A stretch of 64,000 nucleotides of DNA from Ariolimax columbianus. Taxonomy: Eukaryota > Mollusca > Gastropoda > Stylommatophora > Arionidae. The notes under the pieces were generated by a model. The model was given only the letters and a program-made list of their open reading frames with translations, did no database searches and had not been told where the DNA came from. The stretch covers positions 61,237,512 to 61,301,511 of the forward strand of contig JAVGWX010000009.1 of assembly GCA_036924085.1 (NCBI GenBank), read 5' to 3'. Numbering within the stretch: the stretch's first letter is position 1; each line of letters opens with the position of its first letter. The position numbers were made by a program, and so were the translations under genes. Of the stretch, positions 11,190 through 22,663 are shown piece by piece.

Positions 11190-11430
11190 CATTTCGACTT
11201 CCTCGTATGACCTCCCTGGAAACGGGTTGTTTTCTTGGATGTCTAGCTAACGAGGTGAATGATCAACGTAGTAGTGAGTGATGAGCAGTTAAAGTCAATC
11301 ATATGAACAACCGCCTCGTGGACCCTGGTCCACCTTCATGAACACGCACTGGATGTGAGGAAAGCTACTGCAAGCCGCCTCTTAACGTCCTTTTTAGGGC
11401 GCACAAAAGAGTGCACCTACTGATTGTGGA
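11190..11430 (+). repeat. dispersed repeat family P, copy 2
   Basis: This matches P copy 1 over GCTAACGAGGTGA, TAGTAGTGAG, GGTCCACCTTCATGAACACG and GGGCGCACAAAAG. Together with the preceding 35-bp array it forms one insertion that splits the RNase H region of the ancient LINE-A copy. Confidence 0.65.
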
Positions 11431-11944
11431 CATTCGGGAACAATTCACTTGCAAATTTTGCCGTCGCCACTGAAATTTATCTATGCCTACTTTCTTTCAG
11501 CTCTGAAAGATTCTTCCACCGAAATTCTCAGTTGTATTTTTTGTAAACCCATCTGTATACACAATTGTTCAGTCGCTGCTTTGGTAGTGTTAACACTTAT
11601 GACTCGACTCGACTTTCTGTTTCCGTTTCACAATATCAAGAATGTTGTCTTTCCGGTCTGGGGACCGCTGTTTTCTCCTGTTGGGAAGCATGTGTGTAGT
11701 GTGGGTGGTTTCTATTTGTGCTGCGTCATATAAAGGAACTACTCCCCACTCTGTTTTTAACCAACGCTACAAAGTTGCTTCGTCTGTCTTTCTCTACGAA
11801 GCCCATTTTTGTTATCTCGGACGTTGAGTTGTCTATGAGTATTTTGAATTTTCCACATGGTTGAACGCCTGTTCTCCCTTTGTTGCAGCTTAGTAATCTT
11901 TTCTCGCTCTTTGACAGTGTATGAAGCTGATATTTTAATCACTA

Positions 11945-12195
11945 TTAAAAACAGTATACAACTGACATTAGAAGCACCACTAAGAGCAGTATAAAACTTA
12001 CATTTGAAGCACCACTAAAACCAGTATAAAACTGAGATTAGAAGCACCACTAAAACCAGTATAAAACTGACATTAGAAGCACCACTAAAACCAGTATAAA
12101 ACAGACATTAGAAGCACAACTAAGACCAGTATAAAACTGACATTAGAATCACCACAAGGGCCAGCATAAAATTGACATTAGAATCACCATCTCTG
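11945..12195. repeat. ~35-bp satellite, segment 3 of 3
   Basis: About seven units with CCAGTATAAAACTGACATTA and GAAGCACCACTAA, the same family as 8783-8965 and 9187-9566. These units are more alike to each other than to the other segments, suggesting local homogenisation after the split. Confidence 0.9.
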
Positions 12196-12429
12196 TCAAC
12201 AGTCTAACAACCATTAGGACCTCTAGAGCAAACATTGGAATCCCAAGATGTTGACAAGGAGAAACCAGAGCGTTTGATTACCATTCTGTAATGGCTACAA
12301 TCGGGACTAAAGAAAATGCTCTTCAAGGGGCGTCAAAAATAGTCCAGCTGTCTGGTCACGTTCTGTAGTGAACATTGGTCTTCCTGTATCAGAGATTGTG
12401 GGCGTTTTAAATGGGGAATATGTGGTGAA

Positions 12430-12955
<526 letters not shown>

Positions 12956-13835
12956 GACACGAACTCACGCGATGTAGTGTGTTACAAGGCGTGTCGGTGG
13001 TATTTTCTATTTAATTTTCCTTCATTTTACTAACCTTACAAATCTGACCAGAATACCGACATCCAATATCTGCAGGAGAGCAAGAAAATAAGAGTAATTT
13101 CGTTGTCCCTAATCGAGCATAGCAGTAAAGACAACGATAGTTTGCGTGGTACAAGTAATCATACCACGTAAAATAAATGGGAACTACAAAAAACTCATCC
13201 TTATAAATGACTTAAAAAAGTATTTCTAAAAGCTTCCCATCTGAAATTGATCCTCAATACTAATTTAGAGATGGAACAGACAATAATATAGATGAATTTA
13301 TAAGTTGGAAGTAATCACATAAGCTAATAAGCAAGAAGACACTATTTTGATGATACCTTAGAAGTTGGTTAAGTACAAGCAGCCACGACGTAATGAAACG
13401 TATATATTTGTGTGCATTTCCTTCTTCGTCTTTCGTTCTCAAATAACCACATCTTTATACAATGGGAAATTGGCAATGTGTTTTTATATTTCTCTCATCC
13501 TAATATCATTTATTCCGTAAAGATATTGGGAAGACATAATGTAGCTCTGTTTTTCTCATAAAGCCAAGCGACTTAAGAAGACAAATTCTGCTGTAAGTTG
13601 TGATCCTTCCAGTTCTGCAACTGCTAAGGTGTCTTGAATTGCATTACAGTGAGGAGTATCCATATTAGCCTTCTTCACCACGAGCTGGGATGTAAGAAAA
13701 GCTTCTGCCATCCTGCTAATAGAGTTAATTCGTGATGTGTGAATAATACAGAACGAATTGTTTCGAAAAAAAACAACAACACCAACAACTGTTAATTAGC
13801 CCGCCCTAATGGATACATGTTTCTGTCCCAATTTT
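12956..13835. other. no recognisable feature
   Basis: About 880 bp of AT-rich apparently unique sequence with no convincing frame. Confidence 0.4.
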
Positions 13836-13837
13836 TA

Positions 13838-13985
13838 TGTACCAATTGTTATCTACCAATGGTTATGTACCATTTGTTATGTACCAATTGTTACGTACCA
13901 TTTGTTATGTACAATTTCTTATGTACCATTTGTTTTGTACCAATTGTGTTGCACCATTTCTTTTGTACCAATTGTTATGTATTGA
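13838..13985. repeat. 13-14 bp tandem repeat
   Basis: About ten units alternating TGTACCAATTGTTA and TGTACCATTTGTTA, with some base changes. Confidence 0.85.
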
Positions 13986-14221
13986 ACAGATAACACATGT
14001 ATACACCTTGAGTGTTTTTACTGCAACAGGAACATGTTTTAGGTAGAATGGTTTCATGACGATTGTGCCAAAACATATAAGAGTCCTAATGCAGAAAAAG
14101 GCAGAAGTACTAGACCAAATCTCCCAGGTAATAGGGCTAAAAGTCCATACAAAATAGACAACAAACTGTAAAAATAAATGAGCAACAACACGTCACGAAT
14201 CAAAGTGAGAGTAACACCATT

Positions 14222-15365
14222 TTTAGGAAGTAGAGAGCTTCACGTGCCTAGGGAGGAACATCATTGGAGGAAGTAGAGAGCTTCACGTTCCTAGGGAGGA
14301 ACATCATTGGAGGAAGTAGAGAGCTTCACGTGCCTAGGGAGGAACATCATTGGAGGAAGTAGAAAGCTTCACGTGCCTAGGGAGGAACATCATTGGAGGA
14401 AGTAGAGAGCTTCACGTGCCTAGGGAGGAACATCATTGGAGGAAGTAGAGAGCTTCACGTACCTAGGGAGGAACATCATTGGAGAAAGTAGAGAGCTTCA
14501 CGTGCCTAGGGAGGAACATCATTGGAGGAAGTAGAGAGCTTCACGTGCCTAGGGAGGAACATCATTGGAGGAAGTAGAGAGCTTCACGTACCTAGGGAGC
14601 AACATCATTGGAGGAGGTAGAGAGCTTCATGTACCTAGGGATAAACATCATTGGAGGAGATAGAGAGCTTCACGTACCTATGGATAAACATCATTGGAGG
14701 AGGTAGACAGCTTCACGTACCTATGGATAAACATCACTGGATGAGGTAGACAGCTTCACGTACATAGGGATAAACATCATTGGAGGAGGTAGAGAGCTTC
14801 ACGTACCTAGGGAGGAACATCTTTGGAGGAAGTAGAGAGCTTCACGTACCTAGGGAGGAACATCTTTGGAGGAAGTAGAGAGCTTCACGTACCTAGGTAG
14901 GAACATCTTCGCAGGAAGTAGACAGCTTCACGTACCTAGGGAGGAACATCTTTGGAGGAGGTAGAGAGCTTCACGTACCTAGGGAAGAACATCTTTGGAG
15001 GAAGTAGACAGCTGCACGTACCTAGGGAGGAACATTATTGGAGGAGGTAGAGAGCTTCACGTACCTAGGGAGGAACATCTTTGGAGGAGGTAGAGAGCTT
15101 CACGTACCTAGGGATCAACATCATTGGAGGAGGTAGAGAGCTTCACGTACCTAGGGAGGAACATCTTTGGAGGAAGTAGACAGCTGCACGTACCTAGGGT
15201 GGAACATTATTGGAGGAGGTAGAGAGCTTCACGTACCTAGGGAGGAACATCATTGGAGGAGGTAGAGAGCTTCACGTACCTAGGGAGGAACATCATTGGA
15301 GGAGGTAGAGAGCTTCACGTACCTAGAAAGAAACATCATTGTAGAAGGTAGAGACCCTCACATAA
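14222..15365. repeat. 43-bp minisatellite, about 27 copies
   Basis: Units read GGAGGAAGTAGAGAGCTTCA, then CGTACCTAGGGAGGAACATC, then ATT. The first third uses CGTGCC and the rest CGTACC, with mixed GGATAAACATC and CATCTTTGG variants, indicating several rounds of expansion. A family R copy lies about 95 bp beyond the right end. Confidence 0.95.
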
Positions 15366-15460
15366 CCTAGATAATACTATACACAAAGCATGGATATACG
15401 ACAATGATATAAAAGACAGGAAACAAAAGGCAAGATGTTTCATGTTGAAACAATATGGAG

Positions 15461-15774
15461 ATCTTCCTCTTCTTCTTTGTTCATTCTCAATCTCCCACTA
15501 CCAAACCATGAAAGGGCTTAAGTGGCAGAATGTAGTCAGAGAACCGAATGCGTTGTGTCGTAGTTTACAGCTTGGCTGCGATATTTTCACCTTTTGGTCC
15601 AACACATCCGACTTCAGCGAGCATTTTTTGAGTACCGGGTTAGCATTCCCTCTTCGAACCCTTCTCCTTAGCCAGTCTGCCCTGCTGCAGTCTGTTATCC
15701 AGGATCACCGCGTGGAGGTGTTGAAGGGTCTTGGCAGCTATGGGTCGCTGACCACTGCTCAGCATCTTGATCCC
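15461..15774 (-). mobile_element. family R non-autonomous retroposon, copy 1
   Basis: A 314-bp element flanked by the 10-bp duplication CAATATGGAG (15451-15460 and 15775-15784). Read on the minus strand it begins GGGATCAAGATGCTGAGCAG and ends in a GAA-rich tail (AAAGAAGAAGAGGAAGAT). Related copies are at 23880-24761, 44755-46187 and 59135-59493. No coding capacity. Direct repeats of 10-14 bp plus a GAA-type tail suggest mobilisation by the LINE-A machinery (inference). Confidence 0.75.
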
Positions 15775-15954
15775 CAATATGGAGCTCTAAAATTATCAGA
15801 ATGCACACCAAACTAAGGACTGTCAATTCCAGTGGGACGTCGGTCCTTTTATTTAAAGCGGAAACATGGCGATAAACTTAACTCAAGATTAAGAGATTTC
15901 AACAATTTGTCAATAAATCCCAGAGAAAGATTATGCGACTGCGAAAGTTCGACA

Positions 15955-16200
15955 GAGTTACAAATAAAGGCTTATGAGAGAAAACAGGACAAAGACAGGT
16001 GGAACAGACAATCTTGTGAAGAAGACGTCGCTGGGTATACCACACACAGCGAATTCATCAAGTCCGTATCCCCAAACAATTCCTGCCATGGAAACCACAG
16101 AGAATGAGAAACAAAGGAAAGTCACAGAACATATGGAGAAGAGACCAAGAAGCTGACACAAAGAGAACAGAAAGAAGCTGGAAATAATTCGAAAAAAGAG
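15955..16200 (-). repeat. dispersed repeat family S, copy 2
   Basis: Inverted relative to 5400-5640, with the same block order ending in TTGTAACTCTG on the minus strand. The roughly 97-codon frame here is hydrophobic and low-complexity, and its counterpart is in a different state, so it is not a gene. Confidence 0.6.
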
Positions 16201-16428
16201 TACAGGACAGGTCTGCTTGGATAGGATTGGCTGATTGCCTTTGCACTCCAAGGTGATTCGGACAAAGAAGAAAAAGAATAAACTTTGGCAATTTCTTTGC
16301 TATTCTGAGGTCGTCCACGCACAAATCTATTTTACGGCATAATCAGAAACATTGTCATCTATGGTGTTGAAACTGTAAATATTCAGAATGTTTCTTCTTT
16401 TTCTTATCTAGAAGATCGTTGGGGCATC

Positions 16429-16512
16429 ACGTCTAATTGTATAAGGAATTGTCTAATTGTATTTGGAATTGTCTAATTGTATTTGGAATTGTCTAATTGT
16501 ATTTGGAATTGT
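16429..16512. repeat. 20-bp tandem repeat, four copies
   Basis: Four units of GTCTAATTGTATTTGGAATT with minor changes in the first. Confidence 0.9.
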
Positions 16513-17790
16513 CTGTTTTCACAGCTGTCTGTTCATCGACATTGTTGTATCTGTCAAAGTATTTACCACCCATTTATGAACTTTATCCTTATCCGCCCAG
16601 CAGATCATACATAGGTCTTCTTCTCTGTCTTGTTCCCGGGACTTGTCCTTTGAATATAATGTTAGATAGCCCATACGATAATGAAACATAAGCCTCCAAT
16701 TAAAGTGTACGACTTTTTACAACTGTCTAATGGTCTTTGTATGGTCCAGCATTATGATGGAACATTTCAATATTTAAGTAACTAATATCAAGGAGAAAGC
16801 TAATCTTTCAGGCTTGTTTAGCCTGAGAGATTGAGTGTTGAAACACGAATTAATCTTGAAGGTCCCCATTCCTAATTGAAGTGACAGAATGTGGTGGCAC
16901 GATCAATAATAATTATATAATAGCCAATAACAAATGTAATATAACATAACATCTTTTAAGGGAAACGGGAAGAACACCAAAAGGTCTCTCCTCAATCTGG
17001 ATACGCCCTTGAGCAATGCCAAACGGCCCCAGAAAGTCCAAACCGCCTGAAGTTTATTAAGCATCTCTCGCGTCCACACCAGACATTCTCGCTAAAGTTC
17101 AGGATTTTATTTTGTCCTACGGAACCCGCGATTCGTGTCCCCGGGGAAGGGTCTAGTTTGCTCACGTCCTGGGAAACTCGGATCTCTGAAGGGACGCAAG
17201 CTTTCCTATAATGAATGCTGATGTTACAGCAGTTTTGTTACATGGATGCTGTGTTATGAGGCGAACAATTTTTTTTTTATCTGAGAGGATATATGTTTGT
17301 TCTATATCGATTTCCAATTCTATGCTTCCGAACTTTGCCTAACTGCCCGTTTTATCCAATGGGAATGCCCTATGTGGTTGTCAATTGTGATGATTGTCTT
17401 CTAGTGCCAATTTCACGTTCCTTAATATTTTTCATCTCTATGAAATTACCAATATACGCACGAACGCACACGTGCGCGCACACACATTCACCCATAGTTT
17501 CCCATCATTCATATCTAGCCACTCAACAACCCACTTATACCTCACTCCGTCCACATTTCATCGACGGAATCTGAAAAAATAGTTTTTTTTAGCTTTATAA
17601 AATATTTTGTAATCAAAGGGAAAAATAAGTGAAGCTGAGATTCTTTTGAAATATGAATCCCTTTATTGACTTCAATTGTATAGCAGGAAAAATAGAATCA
17701 ATCAATCAATCAATCACAATTCTTGAACTCCCTGTGGAGTATAGGTCTCAACAAATACTCGTAAGTTTCCTGTCATATGTCATTGCTTCC
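16513..17790. other. no recognisable feature
   Basis: About 1.3 kb without a recognisable gene or repeat family. It contains a short CGCACACGTGCGCGCACAC stretch near 17460 and four ATCA units near 17700. Confidence 0.4.
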
Positions 17791-17794
17791 GGCA

Positions 17795-17835
17795 CCCCCC
17801 CCCCACCACCACCACCCCTTCCTCGCCCCCAGTTT
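17795..17835. repeat. C-rich low-complexity tract
   Basis: Nine consecutive C followed by five ACC-type triplets and CCCC. The complementary G-rich strand could form a quadruplex-like structure. Confidence 0.7.
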
Positions 17836-18089
17836 TGTCTCGACTTTCCTTCTCCGTGATTACTTTGGTCTGCTCCTACTTCTCATTCCCCCAGGATTTC
17901 CAAACAGTAACTGCCTTGTAACGCTATCACCTAATGTCTGTTTGACCCATCACCAACGCCTTCTATTTACGCCTAGTGCTCACTGTCATCTATCCGGTTT
18001 CTTCTAAGAGCTCTATACTAGGGACATTCTCATACCTGTCGGCCTACCTGCCTACCTGCCTGCTACAAGAAGGGCAGAGGATTGAAAAT

Positions 18090-18205
18090 TCGGTAAGACA
18101 TTCGTTCTTTTTCTGTTGGGAGCGAAATAAACAAACACAGCCAACACATGACGTGGCGACAGCAGTTGGGAAGCGCCTGTATTCCTCAGCTTAAAAACCA
18201 CCGGC
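18090..18205 (+). mobile_element. SINE-like dispersed repeat (family T), fragment
   Basis: This shares AAATAAACAAACA, ACGTGGCGACAGC and CCTCAGC, in the same order, with the minus-strand copy at 8966-9180. The tRNA-like head is missing here. Confidence 0.5.
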
Positions 18206-18940
18206 TAACCCAGCACTTGGGGTAAAGTAGTACGACCATTTCCAGTCCAATACCATTTCGTTCCTTCTTTTCGACCCACGCATCCATTGATGAAAGATAG
18301 AAACTTGTTACGCTATACTTTTATTTGTTCATAACTTTAAAGCGCGATAAAATAGGACGGAGTTAAAGATGTGTATTTTTGAGCTGGACTTAATTTCTTT
18401 GTTTTCCACAAATTCCTTGACGCAATAAATGTCCATTCTCGCCTTTTGAATTCTTTTTTTGAAAAACTGTAAAGCTATTAAATCGAGCAAACATAAACAG
18501 TAGACTATACTTGGCTTTTGTTGTTGTTCAGACTACTAATGGGGACAGAAATAAAGATAGATTGTAAGTACAGTCGCCGTGAAAATGTTTAAAAACCTAA
18601 GCAATATGGGGTTCACGCTCACGGCTCTAGATTGAGAGATTAGTAACTTACCTGCTCGACGTCAGGATTTAATTGGTTCATATAAGAGACTGCTGTCAAG
18701 GATAAAGTGTTAGATACTTCATTGTTCTAGGTCACAGCTTGTTTATGGCTTGTTGTGACCAATTTCCTTCCTCGCTGTCTTTTCATACCTAACTACTCCA
18801 CGTACGCATTAACAGCCGAGTTGTCTTGACCGTGCTGGTAATGACAGTTGGACCTGGAGACTTTGCCGTGAACATGAGCGATCTACGCTGATGAGATATT
18901 ACAGAACTACCTAATCTGAACTTATTGTTGAATGCCCACG
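18206..18940. other. no recognisable feature
   Basis: About 730 bp of apparently unique sequence. Confidence 0.4.
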
Positions 18941-18944
18941 TTGA

Positions 18945-19050
18945 GAAAAATGTATCAGTGGGTGGGTTGCAGTAGCTTTCCTCACATCCCGAGCGTGCTG
19001 ATGAAGGTGGACCGACGTCCTCCAGGCTATTGTGATATGATTGGTGTCAT
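18945..19050 (-). repeat. dispersed repeat family P, fragment
   Basis: This contains GGGTTGCAGTAGCTTTCCTC, then CCCGAGCGTGCTGATGAAGG, then GTCCTCCAGG. It is the inverted counterpart of P copies 1 and 2. Confidence 0.6.
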
Positions 19051-19065
19051 TTATTCCTCTGTTAA

Positions 19066-19232
19066 AAAAAAAGCTATAACTTCCCTAAACTGTTCAAGGA
19101 TAAGCTATAACTTTCCTAAACTATTGAAGGATAAGCTATAACTTCCCTAAACTGTTGAAGGATAAGCTATAACTTCCCTAACATGTTGAAAGGAAAAGAT
19201 ATAACTTCCCTAACCTGTTGAAGGATAAGCTA
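19066..19232. repeat. ~31-bp tandem repeat, five to six copies
   Basis: Units of GATAAGCTATAACTTCCCTA followed by AACTGTTGAAG. Confidence 0.9.
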
Positions 19233-19955
19233 TAAACCTTCTTTCTGTTTGAACACCGTGGTCATCTTTTGAATTTTCCAAGCGGATCATTGCTGCATGT
19301 CTTCCATGTGCGACAGTGGCTTCATCTTCTTATTCTTTCTTCTTTCTCCTCCTCTAGCTTCGTTCTTCCTTTCTTCTTCTTCGTTCTCTTCTTTTTCATC
19401 TTCCTTCATCCTTTCCTTCCTCCACCCTTTCTTCTGCCTCCTCCCCCCTCCGCCTATTCCTCCTTCTTCTTAGTTCATTAGTGGTGAATGGGACACATCT
19501 TTGAGTAACCTGATAGCCTCCTTAAAGGCAGCAACACTCTCACTCCACTTGGCTCGGTCTGCGGAAATCATAGGTACAGTACTCCAGCTCTATTGTCTTT
19601 TAATTTTAATCTCGGTTTCTTCAATGGCTCTTATCCAAACTGCATTTAGTACGTCTTACATTCGCCTTGCCTCTTGATTCCATTGCATGGCGATTCTGGT
19701 AATTGGCTCATGCTCTCGTTTCATCCAAATCCACATCCACATACAGCGTCCATCATTCGGAATGGTGTGCATATCTTCTTGTTTGCTGTCTTTCTTGGTT
19801 GATGATGATGTCTGTCCATAAAATTCGAAACATCTTCACATATAAACATGATGGAAAGAATTAAGCAAGGACACACTTCAGCTTTGCGTTCTCATCTCTT
19901 CTTACCTCACTCTATTTCATTTGACTTTGTCCTACAATCACACCCTTGCACAACT
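19233..19955. other. pyrimidine-rich tract and unremarkable sequence
   Basis: A T/C-rich stretch occupies about 19325-19470. The rest shows no gene or repeat family. Confidence 0.5.
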
Positions 19956-19959
19956 TTCC

Positions 19960-20165
19960 CACGCCCCCTCAGGGTGAGTCCCTTCCATTGCACTTTGGTT
20001 GGGCTGGCTTCTGAGAGTGCACGAACCTAGCACAGGTACAAACAGACGTACACATACATCCAAGCACTGGTTTATGCGTCTTAATATTGCCCAGTTGACT
20101 ACGGTCTAGTGTGGAATAGGCGCCGCCGCCAGTAGAAACTAGTGAGGCAAACACATAAAATAAAA
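19960..20165 (-). repeat. dispersed repeat family Q, copy 1
   Basis: Inverted relative to 26110-26320. Shared blocks on the element strand are TTTGCCTCACTAGTTTCTAC, then CAGTGCTTGGATG, then GTGCGTCTGT or GTACGTCTGT, then CTAGGT..GTGCGC or CTAGGTTCGTGCAC, then AGCCCAACCAAAGTGCAATG. Probably a non-autonomous retroposon. No box A/B promoter is evident. Confidence 0.7.
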
Positions 20166-20175
20166 AAATAAAATT

Positions 20176-20618
20176 TTTAAAAGAGCGACGAAACTGATAG
20201 TCGGATTCCAGAATTACAGTGCAGGACTCAGGAACATCCGCCTACAGTGTCTAGAAAAGAGAAGAATTCGAGGTGACTTAAAACAGGTTTATAAGATAAT
20301 CAAAGGAACGGATAAATTAGACTATAACACATTTTCTCAAAATACAAACACTTACAATAACAAGAGGGCACAGCTGCAAATTAACTAAAGAAAGGTGCAG
20401 ATTAGATATTAGCAAATATTTCTTTAGTCAAAGAGTTTTGGATGCTAATAATGCATTGCCACAGGAAGTAGTGGAGGCAGGGATAATTAATGCATTTAAG
20501 AATAGATTGAATGCACATAGCTTTTATAGCAAGGAAATGTAAATGGAATTGGTTGTTTGCAGATTCTGCAGAGTCTTCTAAAGCAGTATAAAAATGTTAA
20601 GTTAAGTTAAAAGTGAGA
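20176..20618 (+). mobile_element. CR1-like LINE, 3'-end fragment
   Basis: This matches the 3' end of the minus-strand CR1-like element at 50029-50470: CTGATAGT.GG, then GCCTACAGTGTCTAGAAAAG, then GGTTTATAAGATAATCAAAG versus GGTTTTAAGATAATCAAAGG, then GCATTTAAGAATAGATTG. It ends in the characteristic AAGTTAAGTT repeat. This is a 5'-truncated insertion abutting family Q copy 1. It covers the pol C-terminus and 3' UTR, and the frame is broken. Confidence 0.85.
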
Positions 20619-21180
20619 GCTCTACTATTGCACTAATCAGACGCCTAAACAGATCGTGTTGAAATAAAATAATAATTTAGAGATGTCTTTGTTTGTCACT
20701 TTTCGTCCTTTACGGCATGTATTCTTGTTTCCTTTCCTCAAAATACTTGAGTTAATAAAGATTAGAAAATTATAAGGAGGAATCGTGACTTGACTAACTC
20801 TCTCTATTCTGAATTCATTGTAGTGGTCTGATTATACAGAAGACGCTAGTTCTAATGTCAAGGTCAATTGTAGCTCCACTTTAATTTCTAAGAATTGGTC
20901 CGGCTTTTCTAATTTGGCGAGGCTCATGAAATATGCAGGCAAATGTGCATAGGATTTGAACCAGATGCTACTTAATGAGGAGTTAGGCGACCGGTCCGAG
21001 TCCAAGGACGATTGTGAGTTGAAGTCAGAACTTGAATTTAAATATTTGAACCGAAGACACGAAGGGCGACTTGTTCAATAAGGTTCTTGGAATTATAAGC
21101 TGTGGGTGTGCACTGAGAGACTTCTCAATGATTCGGCTTTAAGTAGGAATTTAGGGTGGTGTGACAGTTGTGTGGGTCTG
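20619..21180. other. no recognisable feature
   Basis: About 560 bp of apparently unique sequence. Confidence 0.4.
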
Positions 21181-21185
21181 TGTGT

Positions 21186-21679
21186 GACGGAGAGAGGGAG
21201 AGAGAGAGAGAGAGTAGGAGGGAGAGAGGGAGAGAGAGAGAGTAGGAGGGAGAGAAGGTTAGATGAAATACATTTATTGTTATGGATCCATCAATCCTGG
21301 GGTTCTAACCTACCTACCCTAGAAAAAAGAGAGACAGAGAGAGAACTTTGGAATGAATGTGAGGTGAGAGAGAAAGAGAGACAGAAAGTGTGAATGGAAG
21401 TGTTGGAAAGGAAAAGTAAGATTGAAAGGAAGTGAGATAGAGAGAGAGAGGGAGAGAGAGAAAGTGGAATTGAGAGAGAGAAAGAGAGATATATATATAG
21501 ATACGAATGAGAGAGTGAGTGAGAGAGAAAGAGAAAGAGGGTTAGAGAAAAACGGTTTATTGTTATGTTTTCGTCAATCCTGGTGTTCTGACCTTCCGAC
21601 CTAGAGAGAAAAGAGAGAAAGAGGGTGAACGAAAATAAGAATGAGAAAGTGAGAGAAAGCAAGAGTGAAAGAGAGAAAG

Positions 21680-21729
<50 letters not shown>

Positions 21730-21808
21730 TTAGAGAGAGAGAGATGAAAGTGAAAGTGAGAATAAGAGAGGGAAAGTAATAGTGTGTGTGTGTGTGTGTG
21801 AGAGAGAG

Positions 21809-21864
<56 letters not shown>

Positions 21865-21882
21865 CGAAACAAGGAGAATGAG
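21186..21882. repeat. (GA)n-rich compound microsatellite with an embedded ~310-bp duplication
   Basis: Purine-rich GAGA tract with one short (GT)n run. The phrases TTTATTGTTATGGATCCATC and TTTATTGTTATGTTTTCGTC, each followed by AATCCTGG.GTTCT.ACCT, recur about 300 bp apart, showing that a larger unit was duplicated inside the tract. Frames here are repeat translations. Confidence 0.9.
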
Positions 21883-21889
21883 AGAAAGT

Positions 21890-22267
21890 GAGTACTGTAA
21901 TTAGAAACGATTACATTGAATATTTCTTCATCTCGTGTCAAGGCCCAAGTGTTCTACAAAACCCATTAGTTTGCATACAATTCGCCATTTGCTTAGAACG
22001 ACTAATCAGCAATGGACCTGGCCGTAGTGCAGCCATATCGATTCTCTATAACAATAACATTACTGACGCAGACGAGCATGCCTTTTCTCAACGTCCTGAC
22101 CCTCGTACCATCTAACAACAATATTGTTAACCTTCTTTAAAATTGTTCCCTATCCGCTCTTCTTGATTCCTTTGCATCTTTGTTCCTTAACAAGTGTGCC
22201 TGGTATGGAAGTTCTGAGCACACTGTATCTGAACCTGACATGTAGACCACACTCAGGATCACACACT
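21890..22267. other. no recognisable feature
   Basis: Apparently unique sequence between the GA tract and a SINE head. Confidence 0.4.
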
Positions 22268-22269
22268 AT

Positions 22270-22330
22270 TGATGAGAGGACGGCGTTGGCTAGTGGTTAA
22301 GTGGCACGGCTCACAACCAGAAGGTGCTGG
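22270..22330 (+). mobile_element. tRNA-derived SINE, 5' head only
   Basis: This matches the head of the SINE at 29084-29334: A-box-like TTGGCTAGTGG, then TTAAGTG.CACGGCTCACAA, then AGGTGCTGGGTTC. It stops in the middle of the B-box, where the (TTC)n end of a LINE-A fragment begins. Confidence 0.75.
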
Positions 22331-22663
22331 GTTCTTCTTCTTCTTCTTACGCTGTCAGACGTCAACCTGTATTTTTTCGAAGAAAGCAGCGGTCATCCTG
22401 AGGCTGTCGACACTGCCATAGAGCTTGTCTAGTGTTGCCACTGGTGATGGCCACATGTGCTTTCTCTGGTCCTCGTATGTCGGGCAGTTTTGCAGCAGAT
22501 GTTCAGCGGTCATTTTCCCTGTACCACAAGTGCATATGTCAGTGCCACCTATCTTCAGTTTATTGAATAGGTGGTACCTCAGTCTGTTGTGGCCTGTGCG
22601 GAGTCTGAAGACCACGACCTGCTCTCTTCTGTTCACCTGCTAATAGGCATCATTTTTTGTGTA
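22331..22663 (-). mobile_element. LINE-A 3'-end fragment
   Basis: The minus-strand reading gives NRREQVVVFRLRTGHNRLRY, the CTCGTGK...HLLQNC Cys/His motif, KLYGSVDSLRMTAAFFEKI, and then a (GAA)n tail at the left end. The terminal 93-codon frame is open. It is strongly 5'-truncated, losing the RT and RNase H domains. The word AGGTGC occurs on both sides, a possible but short duplication. Confidence 0.9.

Larger units (their letters stand above)
9572..11942 (-). mobile_element. ancient LINE-A copy, shredded by two later events
   Basis: Minus-strand translation recovers LINE-A protein in order: EREKITKLQ...NRR (about 11880), VYTDGFTKNTTENFGG at the RNase H start (about 11560), RAETAVLKTAEEV and VVLFTDALSIVAVL (about 10715-10600), HCCISGNEE (about 10490), then KDAYYQLNTDEQAV and NRLKYHIF (about 10110-10040). 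It ends in a short (GAA)n tail at about 9572-9583. The order and spacing match copy 1. It lies within the 35-bp satellite, the word CAGTAT occurs at both edges, and frames are broken throughout. It was later interrupted by a LINE-B fragment (10216-10440) and by a P-family block with its array (about 10735-11430). Confidence 0.75.

Noticed and set aside
15442..15816. 124-codon plus-strand frame that resembles a small gene
   Set aside because: It coincides with family R copy 1; other R copies do not keep the frame.
21291..21941. 216-codon Ser/Leu-rich minus-strand frame
   Set aside because: Translation of the GA-rich tract.
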